A stretch of 64,000 bases of DNA from the NCBI RefSeq assembly GCF_014655715.1, contig NZ_BNBM01000016.1, positions 1 through 64,000 of the forward strand, read 5' to 3'. The notes under the pieces are model-generated. The model searched no databases, was not told the origin of the DNA, and worked only from the letters and a program-made list of their open reading frames with translations. Shown here in pieces: positions 1 through 7,924 of this stretch (position 1 is the first letter of the stretch; every line of letters starts with the position of its first letter). The stretch comes from Streptomyces lanatus. Its GTDB lineage: Bacteria; Actinomycetota; Actinomycetes; Streptomycetales; Streptomycetaceae. The translations under genes and the position numbers were made by a program.

Positions 1-385
1 TCCCGGTCGTCTCCTCGATCGCCCGCAGCCAGGACGACGGACATGTCTACAACGTCAATGCCGATACGGCGGCTGCGGCACTCGCTGCCGCGCTGGGCGC
101 CGAGACGCTCATGGTCCTCACGGACGTCGAGGGCCTCTACGAGGACTGGCCGAACAGCGACGAGGTGATCAGCCGGCTGACGGCCGCGCAGCTGGAGAAG
201 CTGCTGCCGGAGCTCAGTTCCGGCATGGTGCCGAAGATGGAGGGCTGTCTGCACGCCGTGCGCAACGGTGTGACCACGGCCCGGGTCATCGACGGCCGGG
301 TCCAGCACTCGATCCTGCTGGAGATCTTCACGGATGAAGGGATCGGCACGATGGTCGTGCCGGACGCGCCGGAGGGGGACGCGGA

Positions 386-389
<4 letters not shown>
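1..389 (+). CDS. argB: Acetylglutamate kinase, C-terminal part (cut by window edge)
   Basis: The frame is open from the left edge (codons begin at base 3) to a TGA ending at 389, giving the last 128 residues. The pieces NADTAAAALAAALGAE, MVLTDVEGLY and SGMVPKMEGCLHAV are typical of the nucleotide- and acetylglutamate-binding half of N-acetylglutamate kinase, which phosphorylates N-acetylglutamate in the second step of arginine synthesis. Its stop overlaps the argD start (ATGA), so translation is probably coupled. The usual neighbours upstream, argC and argJ, would lie outside the window. Assignment is secure because argD and argR follow directly; the N-terminal half is not visible. Confidence 0.95.
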
Positions 390-1573
<1,184 letters not shown>

Positions 1574-1592
1574 TCCGGGGAATGAGACGACG

Positions 1593-2135
1593 ATGAGTCA
1601 GGCGCAGGACCATGACCACAACGGGGCCGGGCCTGCCGTGCCGCAGACCCGCACCGCGCGCCACCGCCGGATCGTGGACATCCTCAACCGGCAGCCGGTG
1701 CGGTCGCAGAGCCAGCTGGCGAAGCTGCTCGCCGACGACGGGCTGAACGTCACGCAGGCGACGCTCAGCCGGGACCTGGACGAGCTGAACGCGGTCAAGA
1801 TCCGCAACAACGACGGTGACCTCATCTACGCGGTGCCGAGCGAGGGGGGTTTCCGGACCCCTCGGGCACCGCTCGGGGAGTCGGCGAAGGAAGAGCGGAT
1901 GCGGCGGCTGTCGCAGGAGCTGCTGATCTCTGCCGAGGCCTCTGCGAATCTCGTGGTCCTGCGTACCCCTCCGGGGGCGGCGCAGTTCTTGGCGTCGGCG
2001 ATCGATCAGGCTGAGCTGCAGGACATTCTGGGGACGATCGCCGGGGATGACACGTTGCTGTTGATCAGCCGGAATCCTACGGGGGGTCAGGCATTGGCCG
2101 ATCATTTGTTGAGGCTGGCTCAGAACGGGCACTGA
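1593..2135 (+). CDS. argR: Arginine repressor ArgR
   Basis: A 180-residue arginine-responsive repressor. The winged helix-turn-helix covers about residues 21-75, with the recognition segment TQATLSRDLDEL; the C-terminal oligomerisation and arginine-binding domain carries GTIAGDDT at residues 147-154, the family's arginine-contacting loop. I placed the start at ATG 1593, the frame's first ATG after the argD stop; an in-frame alternative at 1548 would overlap argD by 26 bp. It is the last gene of the argBDR run and is expected to bind ARG boxes such as those found upstream of argH at 7865-7890. A stem-rich intergenic repeat follows the stop. Confidence 0.93.
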   Translation: MSQAQDHDHNGAGPAVPQTRTARHRRIVDILNRQPVRSQSQLAKLLADDGLNVTQATLSRDLDELNAVKIRNNDGDLIYAVPSEGGFRTPRAPLGESAKEERMRRLSQELLISAEASANLVVLRTPPGAAQFLASAIDQAELQDILGTIAGDDTLLLISRNPTGGQALADHLLRLAQNGH

Positions 2136-2174
2136 GTGGGGTGGCGCGGGTTGTTGGCCGGCCGCGGGTGGGTC

Positions 2175-2232
2175 GTGGCTGGTCGCGCCCACGCGGCGGA
2201 GCCGCAAATCGACACAGCCCCGCGCCCCTTAG
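2175..2232 (-). repeat. Interspersed intergenic repeat, copy 1
   Basis: Lies between the convergent genes argR and apbE. Read on the minus strand it runs from 'taaggggcgcgg' through 'gatttgcggc' to 'gtgggcgcgacc', and contains a small gcggc/gccgc hairpin. The same elements in the same order occur on the plus strand after argH (9347-9392). Such GC-rich 3'-flanking repeats are common between Streptomyces genes; a role in transcript ends is inferred. Confidence 0.6.
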
Positions 2233-2258
2233 GGCGTTGTCCTGCCCGGCGCCGCGCC

Positions 2259-3062
2259 TCAGCCCAACCGCGCCGCCAACCCCCCGGTGCACCGCACCTC
2301 GTCCCCCGCCGTGATCAGCAGCGCCTCCACCCCCGGCAGCGACTCCAGCCACCGCAAACCCTGCCGTGAGCCCATCGCGAAAGCCGCCGTGGCCCAGCAG
2401 TCCGCCCAGGTCAGTTCAGGGGCCACCACCGTCACCGCCACCAGGTCCGTCACCGCTGAGCGGCCGGTGCGGGGGTCGACGATGTGGGCGCCCCGCTCGG
2501 CCGTACCGGATGTCGCCACCGCCAGCTCGTTCAGCCCCGCCGCCGAGATCACTGCCGCGAGGCCGCCGGGGCGGAGCGGGTCGGACACGCCCACCCGCCA
2601 CGGGCGCTGGGAGCCCGGTACGCCCAGCAGCTGTACGTCGCCGCCGCCGTTCACGCTGACGCCCGTCACACCGGGGACGTCCGCCAGTCGGCGGGCCGCG
2701 CGCTCCACCGACCAGCCCTTGACGATGCCCGTCGGGTCGAAGCGGCCCTCGTACGTCGTGCTGAACCAGCCCTCGCTGAGCCGCTCCGCCTCGGCGCCCA
2801 GGTCGAGGACCTCGGCGACCTCGGGGGAGCAGTCGTCGATGGTCAGCTCGCCGCGCGCCAGCCGGGAGATCTCGCTGTCGTCGCGGTAGGTGCTGAACAG
2901 CTCGTCGACCCGGTGCAGCCCGGCGACCGCCTCTTCGAGGGCCGCCCGCACCGCATCCGGATCCCCGCCGCGGACGTCGAGGGAGAAGACCGTCCCCATG
3001 ACCTCCTCCGCATGACGTGCCGCGGCGGGAGCTTCTGTCGGTTCCGCCACCGTGTCAGCCAC
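2259..3062 (-). CDS. apbE: FAD:protein FMN transferase (ApbE family)
   Basis: About 267 residues. ApbE landmarks in order: EEVMGTVFSLDV near the N-terminus, RFDPTGIVKGWSVERAA, NGGGDVQLLG, ATSGTAERGAHIVDPRTG and DLVAVTVVAPELTWADCWATAAFAMG. The enzyme moves FMN from FAD onto a threonine of FMN-binding domains. The GTG chosen at 3062 overlaps the stop of the upstream FMN-binding gene by 8 bp, which supports translational coupling; a second in-frame GTG lies four codons on. No signal peptide is visible with this start, so whether it acts inside or outside the membrane is open. Its evident substrate is the neighbour, which has two SGAT acceptor motifs. Confidence 0.88.
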   Translation of the reverse strand: MADTVAEPTEAPAAARHAEEVMGTVFSLDVRGGDPDAVRAALEEAVAGLHRVDELFSTYRDDSEISRLARGELTIDDCSPEVAEVLDLGAEAERLSEGWFSTTYEGRFDPTGIVKGWSVERAARRLADVPGVTGVSVNGGGDVQLLGVPGSQRPWRVGVSDPLRPGGLAAVISAAGLNELAVATSGTAERGAHIVDPRTGRSAVTDLVAVTVVAPELTWADCWATAAFAMGSRQGLRWLESLPGVEALLITAGDEVRCTGGLAARLG

Positions 3063-3819
3063 CGGCCTGGTCCAGCGCGGACTGCAACGACTCCTTGTAG
3101 CCGGCGCTGGTGTACGTGGCCCCGGACACCGCGTCGATATTGGCGCTGCCCGCCGCCACGGCAGCCTGGTTGAGCCTCGGCACGGCGTTCGCGGTGACCT
3201 GGTCGCTCTGGCCGCCCTTGGGCGTCTGCACCGCCTCGGCCTTGGTGATCTTCCCGCCGCTGACGGTGATACGGACCTGGACCGGCCCGTACTGGGTCTG
3301 GGCCACACCGCCGGTCACGGTACGGGCCTGTGCGGCGCCGCCCGAACCCTGCGAACCGGACCCTTGCGAGCCCCCGTTCGCCTGCGCCTTGTCGATCGCC
3401 GACTGGAGGGACTTCTTGTAGCCGGCGCTGGTGTAGGTGGCCCCGGAGACCGCGTCGATGTCGACGTTCTGCTCGGCGACCACCGCCTGGTTGAGCTTGG
3501 GTACGGCGTCGGCGGTGACCTGGTCGCTCCGGCCGCCCTTGGGCGCCTGGACGGCCTCCGCCTTGGTGATCTTCCCGTTGGCCACGGTCAGCCGCACCTG
3601 CACGGGCCCGTACTGGGTCTGCGCCGCGTCACCGGTGACCGTGCCGGCCCCGGCCTCCTGGGCGCCACCCTGGGCCGAGGCCGCCGGCGGTGCGCCCACG
3701 CCCGCCGCCTGGGCGGAACCCGGGTCGGAGGCCGGCTTCAGCGACAGCAGCAGCACGATCCCGGAGACGGTGGCGGCGCCGGCCAGCACGACACGCCGGA
3801 TGGGGTGACTCTTCCTCAT
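3055..3819 (-). CDS. Membrane-anchored protein with two FMN-binding domains
   Basis: 254 residues. A basic start followed by a hydrophobic helix (VVLAGAATVSGIVLLLSL) suggests an N-terminal anchor or signal. Two FMN_bind domains of about 80 residues follow, each starting with AQTQYGPVQVR and ending with IDAVSGATYTSAGYK. In this family the threonine of the SGAT motif receives covalent FMN from ApbE, and both copies keep it. A Ser/Gly-rich linker joins the domains. The two domains are close to 80 percent alike by eye, so they arose by internal duplication. Start ATG 3819 precedes the hydrophobic helix; a longer frame upstream only translates the tandem repeat at 3845-3892. Likely an extracytoplasmic flavin electron carrier between a flavocytochrome and an unknown acceptor. 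Confidence 0.85.
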   Translation of the reverse strand: MRKSHPIRRVVLAGAATVSGIVLLLSLKPASDPGSAQAAGVGAPPAASAQGGAQEAGAGTVTGDAAQTQYGPVQVRLTVANGKITKAEAVQAPKGGRSDQVTADAVPKLNQAVVAEQNVDIDAVSGATYTSAGYKKSLQSAIDKAQANGGSQGSGSQGSGGAAQARTVTGGVAQTQYGPVQVRITVSGGKITKAEAVQTPKGGQSDQVTANAVPRLNQAAVAAGSANIDAVSGATYTSAGYKESLQSALDQAGG

Positions 3820-3844
3820 GGCTTCTACAGCTCCTGAAGTCTTT

Positions 3845-3892
3845 GAAGTCGGGAAGTCGGGAAGTCGGGAAGTCGGGAAGTCGGGAAGTAAG
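3845..3892. repeat. 8-bp tandem repeat (gaagtcgg), five perfect copies plus one degenerate
   Basis: Five exact head-to-tail copies at 3845-3884 and a sixth altered copy to 3892. It sits in the 100-bp gap between the ferric-reductase stop (3920) and the FMN-binding gene start (3819), both on the minus strand, so it is transcribed as part of the spacer and lies upstream of that gene's ribosome site. Confidence 0.9.
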
Positions 3893-3919
3893 GGATTCGG
3901 GGGCTCGACGTCCCGTCGC

Positions 3920-5302
3920 TCACATCTCGAACGACTCGTGATGGATACGGCGGGCAGGCACACCCGCGCCGCGCAGTGCTTCGTAGACGGACTGCGCGAA
4001 ACCGGCCGGCCCGCACATGAACACGTCGTGGTCGTCGATGTCGGGCAGCTTCTGCCTCAGCCGTTCCGCGGAGATGTCGGGCCGCTCGCCGTCCGGGCTG
4101 TTGACCGCGTACATCAGCCGGGCACCGCGCTCGTCGGCGATGGCCGCGAGCTCGTCCCACAGCGCCAGGTCCTGGGTGCTGTTGGCCCGGTAGAGCAGGG
4201 TGATGTCGCCGGCCGCGCCGGGCAGCGTCTCGAACAGTGCCCGCATCGGAGTGATGCCCACCCCGCCCGCCACCAGCAGCACCTTGCCGCGGCTGCGGCG
4301 CTGGGCGGTCATGGCGCCGTAGGGGCCCTCGGCCCACACCTTGGTGCCGGGCCTGAGGTCACGCAGCCGGGAGGTGTGGTCGCCGATCGCCTTGACCGTG
4401 ATCCGCAGCATGTCGGGGCGGGGAGCCGCCGACAGCGAGTACGGATGCGAGCTGAACCGCATGCCCGGCGCCTTGAACCGCCACCGGAAGAAATGACCGG
4501 CCTGAGCACCCATGCGGTGCAGCTTGCGCCCGCCGATCAGCACGGACACGATGCCCGGCGTCTCCTCGATGACCGCCTCGACATACATCCGGTGGCGCAG
4601 ATTGAGGCGGACCGGCGTGATGACCCGGTACCAGAGCACCGCGGCCGTGACGGCGCCGTACAGCCCGTACCAGAAGGTCTTCGCGGCGGGCTCGACGGCG
4701 AACTCGTTGCCGGTGGTGATCTGGTGCCAGAACGTCAGATACACGGCCGCGTACGTCAGCAGATGCACGTGGTACCAGGTGTCGTACGGCATCCGGCGGC
4801 GGACGCCACCGATCGAGATGAGCGCGATGAGGAACAGCAGCCCGGTGCCGATGGCCGCCTTGCCCATGTCGGGGAGGGTGTTCACCGAGTCGATGGTCTG
4901 CTGGACGATGTCACCGAGCGTCTTGCCGGCCTGGAGCGCGTACGCCCACATGGTGAGGAAGACATGGGCGATGACCAGGCAGACCGTGTACCGGCCGGAC
5001 ATCGCGTGCCAGCGGGCGACGCGGTCCGAGCCCACCCGCCGCTCCAGCGCGGGCACCCGCGCCATCTGCAGCACCACAAGCGCCATCAGATAGCCGGCCA
5101 GCAGACCGGTGATCCGGCCCGCGGCGAGGATCTTGGCGGTGTTGTCCGCGAGGGACGGCGTGTTGTCCCACCACAGCCACAGCACCGCCGCCGCGCCCGC
5201 CCATAGGGCGACGACCAGCGGAACGGCCGGGGAGCGGCGCGGTCGAATGCGGCGCATCGTCTGGCGTCGAGCGGCACGGCCGCTCGCGAGCGTGGTGGTC
5301 AC
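3920..5302 (-). CDS. Ferric-reductase-like transmembrane flavocytochrome oxidoreductase
   Basis: 460 residues. The N-terminal half holds about six membrane helices with paired histidines suited to haem binding (RWHAMSGRY, CLVIAHVF, WYHVHLLTY, TFWHQI). The C-terminal half, from about residue 235, is a ferredoxin-reductase module: FAD-binding HPYSLSAAP, NAD(P)-binding VLLVAGGVGITPMRALFE, and the terminal MCGPAGFAQSVYEAL. This is the layout of proteins that carry electrons from cytoplasmic NAD(P)H across the membrane. It is the first gene of a minus-strand set with the double FMN-binding protein and ApbE, so those two probably take electrons from it on the outer face. The acceptor (iron, quinone or another protein) cannot be read from sequence. 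Confidence 0.85.
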   Translation of the reverse strand: MTTTLASGRAARRQTMRRIRPRRSPAVPLVVALWAGAAAVLWLWWDNTPSLADNTAKILAAGRITGLLAGYLMALVVLQMARVPALERRVGSDRVARWHAMSGRYTVCLVIAHVFLTMWAYALQAGKTLGDIVQQTIDSVNTLPDMGKAAIGTGLLFLIALISIGGVRRRMPYDTWYHVHLLTYAAVYLTFWHQITTGNEFAVEPAAKTFWYGLYGAVTAAVLWYRVITPVRLNLRHRMYVEAVIEETPGIVSVLIGGRKLHRMGAQAGHFFRWRFKAPGMRFSSHPYSLSAAPRPDMLRITVKAIGDHTSRLRDLRPGTKVWAEGPYGAMTAQRRSRGKVLLVAGGVGITPMRALFETLPGAAGDITLLYRANSTQDLALWDELAAIADERGARLMYAVNSPDGERPDISAERLRQKLPDIDDHDVFMCGPAGFAQSVYEALRGAGVPARRIHHESFEM

Positions 5303-5392
5303 GGTTCCTCCGGGAACGGGAGCAAGGGGGGTGGCGTGGTCCCTTGGCCCAGAGATACGTGCGGGGAGGTCCGTGTGTTCAGTGGTGTGCGT

Positions 5393-6094
5393 TCAGTACC
5401 GGGTCACCGCGGTCGCCCCGCTCACGGTGCCGATCGCGATGTGCGGTCTGCGCCGCGGCTCGGCCCACTTCAGGATCCGCCGCATCGCGTCCCGTGACAC
5501 CGACACACAACCGGCCGTCGCCCCGCGCCCCTTCACATGGAGGAAGATCCCGGCGCCGCGGCCCTTCACCGGACGCTGGTAGTTGAAGCCGATGACGAGG
5601 GCGTGCGCGTACAGCTTCCCGTACGAGACCAGGTGCTCGGACTCGGCGGCCCGGCAGTCGCGGGCCCGCGGCTCGCTCCACCGGTTGTAGACCCGGGAGC
5701 GGTTGTCCTGGCACCACCAGGAGTCCTTGTGGACACGGCGGTACTTGTACGTCGTCCCGCGCGGCGCCTTCTCGATGCCGAAGGCGTACGGCAGCCCGTA
5801 CAGCCCCGCCGGGGTCGTGTTGGTGCTCTGTCTGCGCTTGGTGCCCTCGACGAGCCCCTTCGCCCCGAAGCGTGCCGGCGCCGAACCGGCCTTCACCCAC
5901 CGCCCGCCCGCCCGGTCCCACCAGGTGACCGTCCCCGACGTCGAGCCGGCCCTCGGCGCCACGGCGGTGATCAGCTGGCTGCCGCCCCCGGTGTCGGCCA
6001 TCCGCGCGGGCAGCGGCTTCGGCGGCGCGCCGCCGGGCGCGGCACCGAGGACGAGAAGGGACGCGGACACGAGGGCGATGACACCGGGGCGCAT
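5393..6094 (-). CDS. Secreted L,D-transpeptidase-like (YkuD/ErfK) protein
   Basis: 233 residues with a signal-type N-terminus (MRPGVIALVSASLLVLGAAPGG). The catalytic region near the C-terminus reads LHVKGRGATAGCVSVSRDAM, carrying the His and Cys spacing of the YkuD fold (H ... GCV). These enzymes form 3-3 cross-links in peptidoglycan or attach proteins to it outside the membrane; some relatives lack proven activity. The motif shows AGCVSVS rather than the common SHGC, so activity is likely but not certain. The ATG lies 3 bp after the stop of the PNPOx-like gene and has no clear ribosome site, which suggests coupling to that gene. Confidence 0.8.
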   Translation of the reverse strand: MRPGVIALVSASLLVLGAAPGGAPPKPLPARMADTGGGSQLITAVAPRAGSTSGTVTWWDRAGGRWVKAGSAPARFGAKGLVEGTKRRQSTNTTPAGLYGLPYAFGIEKAPRGTTYKYRRVHKDSWWCQDNRSRVYNRWSEPRARDCRAAESEHLVSYGKLYAHALVIGFNYQRPVKGRGAGIFLHVKGRGATAGCVSVSRDAMRRILKWAEPRRRPHIAIGTVSGATAVTRY

Positions 6095-6097
6095 GGC

Positions 6098-6685
6098 TCA
6101 GACGCTAGACGGCGGCAACGGCAACGGCAGCCCGGGTAGGCCATCCAGGCTCGTCGCGATGTGTTCCTTCTTGGCGAAGTAGGCGCTGAGCGACTCGTCG
6201 TCCTCCCGCGCGAACCGCTTGCCGTGCAGATCGCGGTCCTCGTCGTACGTCATGAAGGGCACCGCGTACCCGCAGGAGTCCCGGACGAGTTCGGCCCGCA
6301 CCACGATGATCGCGCGCAGGCCGTGCAGGGAGGTGTCGATGTCGGGGAAGTGACCGAGCAGCTCCTCGAACCGCGGGTCGTCACGGAAGACGGCGTCCCC
6401 GCGGCCATGCACCCGGACGATGTTGGGCGGCCCCTGGAAGGCGCACCACATGAGGGTGATCCGGCCGTTCTCCCGCAGATGGGCGATGGTCTCGGCGTTG
6501 GATCCCGCGAAGTCGAGGTAGGCGAGCGTGAGTTCGTCGAGGATCACGAAGGAGCCCTTGAGGCCCTTGGGGGAGAGATTGACCGTGCCGTCGCCGGACA
6601 GGGGCGCGGTCGCGGTGAAGAAGAGCGGCTGCTCCTCGATGAAGGCGCGGAGCCTGCCGTCTATGCGTTCGTAAGTTTTTCCCAC
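6098..6685 (-). CDS. Pyridoxamine 5'-phosphate oxidase family (split-barrel flavin-binding) protein
   Basis: 195 residues. The start, IEEQPLFFTATAPLSGDGTVNLSPKGLKGSFVILDELTLAYLD-like, then NGRITLMWCAFQGPPNIVRVHGRGDAV, matches the split beta-barrel PNPOx superfamily that binds FMN or F420. The conserved N-x-SPKG and G-x-N-x-R-V-x-G elements are present. Members close to this form are usually uncharacterised FMN or F420 reductases rather than true PdxH. It is followed within 3 bp by the transpeptidase gene, so the two are co-transcribed; no functional link between them is apparent. Confidence 0.75.
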   Translation of the reverse strand: MGKTYERIDGRLRAFIEEQPLFFTATAPLSGDGTVNLSPKGLKGSFVILDELTLAYLDFAGSNAETIAHLRENGRITLMWCAFQGPPNIVRVHGRGDAVFRDDPRFEELLGHFPDIDTSLHGLRAIIVVRAELVRDSCGYAVPFMTYDEDRDLHGKRFAREDDESLSAYFAKKEHIATSLDGLPGLPLPLPPSSV

Positions 6686-6760
6686 GTCAACCGAGTATGC
6701 GCGGCGATCGTTCGCCTGTCTAAGGAATTGCCGGGTCCATTTGGCGGCTGTCCGGCGTCA

Positions 6761-6801
6761 CCAGAGCCGCCCCGGCCGGCGTGCCAACGGGGCGGCTCTG
6801 G
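6761..6801. terminator. Perfect 13-bp hairpin between PNPOx-like gene and duplicated-domain gene
   Basis: Arms 6761-6773 (ccagagccgcccc) and 6789-6801 pair perfectly around a 15-base loop. It lies just 3' of the secreted-protein gene at 6814-7737 and ahead of the next minus-strand gene, where its terminator would be expected. No T-run follows, as is usual in this genus. Confidence 0.7.
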
Positions 6802-6813
6802 CTGCCTGTCACG

Positions 6814-7737
6814 TCACTGGGTGAGCGTGCAGGCGGCGAATGCCTCCAGCCCCTCGGGCTTCGCGGCGGCTCGGCCGATGGCGGTCTCGATGCGGTTGAG
6901 GGCGGCGACGCGCTTGTCCTCCAGGGGGCCGAGGATGGCGTTCTGGACGAAGTTGGGGCCGCCCTGGCCCACGGTGTCGACGAGGCGCTGGTTGGCCTCG
7001 CTGATCTGGGTCTGGAGCTGGGCGAGGTTGCGGTCGACCTCGGCCTGCGCCGACGCCGGGATCGCGGGCAGCTGGCCGGTGACGTCCGGGCAGGAGATCG
7101 CGCCGACACCGGCGTTGCCCGCGTCACCGGCGGCGTTCCCGGCGTCCCCGGCGTCCCCGGCCTCCTCGCCCGCGGCGCCGCCCGCCTCGTCCGCGGCCGT
7201 CTCGCTCGGCGTGGCTTCCGCCTCCTCACCGGCACCGGCACCCGCACCGGCTTCCGCTCCTGCGCCTGCGCCCGCTTCCGTGCCACCGCCGTCGGCGTTG
7301 AGCGAGCACGCGGCGAACGCCTCCAGCCCTTCCGGCTTGGCGGCCGCGCGCCCGATGGCGGTCTCGATGCGGTTGAGGGCGGCGACCCGCTTGTCTTCGA
7401 GGGGGCCGAGGATGGCGTTCTGGACGAAGTTCGGGCCGCCCTGGCCGACCGTGTCGACGAGGCGCTGGTTGGCCTCGCTGATCTGCGTCTGGAGCTGGGC
7501 GAGGTTGCGGTCGACCTCGGCCTGCGCCGACGCGGGGATCGCGGGCAGCTGGCCGGTGACGTCCGGACACGAGATGGTGCCGGGTCCGGCGAGCGTGCGG
7601 GCGTTGGTGGCACTCTTCTGGGACGTCTCCCCGGCGAGCGCGAACCCGGCGATCACCGTGCCGGACAGCGCCACCGCGGCGGCGCCACCGATGAATGCGA
7701 CGCGGCGCTTGTTGTACTTCGGAAGAGCCCTGGACAT
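6814..7737 (-). CDS. Secreted protein with a near-identical duplicated domain, unknown function
   Basis: 307 residues. The N-terminus KRRVAFIGGAAAVALSGTVIAGFALA looks like a signal peptide. Two domains of about 85 residues follow, each starting ISCPDVTGQLPAIPASAQAE and ending GLEAFAAC; each has one Cys near either end, compatible with a disulfide per domain. They are joined by about 75 residues of Ala/Gly/Glu repeats. The domains are nearly identical in protein and about 90 percent identical in DNA, offset by 477 bp, so the duplication is recent or is kept uniform by gene conversion. The middle is predicted helical and amphipathic. I do not recognise the family; a cell-surface role is only an inference from secretion. 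Confidence 0.7.
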   Translation of the reverse strand: MSRALPKYNKRRVAFIGGAAAVALSGTVIAGFALAGETSQKSATNARTLAGPGTISCPDVTGQLPAIPASAQAEVDRNLAQLQTQISEANQRLVDTVGQGGPNFVQNAILGPLEDKRVAALNRIETAIGRAAAKPEGLEAFAACSLNADGGGTEAGAGAGAEAGAGAGAGEEAEATPSETAADEAGGAAGEEAGDAGDAGNAAGDAGNAGVGAISCPDVTGQLPAIPASAQAEVDRNLAQLQTQISEANQRLVDTVGQGGPNFVQNAILGPLEDKRVAALNRIETAIGRAAAKPEGLEAFAACTLTQ

Positions 7738-7854
7738 GCGGATGCCTCACTCGGGTTCGGGGGTGTCGTTAAGTGGTCGTCGTTCATGAACGCGGCGCTT
7801 GCGTTCGGCGAGAAGTACGGGAAAGCGTTTTCTCGCGTTCAAAGGGCGCTCAAA

Positions 7855-7890
7855 TTGACGAATCATGCAGAGGTCTGCATAATCATGCAG
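7855..7890 (+). promoter_or_regulatory. argH promoter with two overlapping ARG boxes
   Basis: A -35 TTGACG (7855-7860), a 17-bp spacer and a -10 CATAAT (7878-7883) precede argH. Over this lie two 6-4-6 inverted repeats that share a half-site: ATGCAG (7865-7870), CTGCAT (7875-7880), ATGCAG (7885-7890). Both spacings are four bases. They fill the spacer and cover the -10, where bound ArgR would block RNA polymerase. ArgR itself is encoded at 1593-2135. Confidence 0.75.
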
Positions 7891-7924
7891 GTCGATGCCC
7901 AGACCCTCCCGAGGAGCACAGCGA

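Noticed and set aside
3845..3892. CRISPR-like or other spacer array
   Set aside because: The units are 8 bp with no spacers; it is a simple tandem repeat. No cas gene lies in the window.
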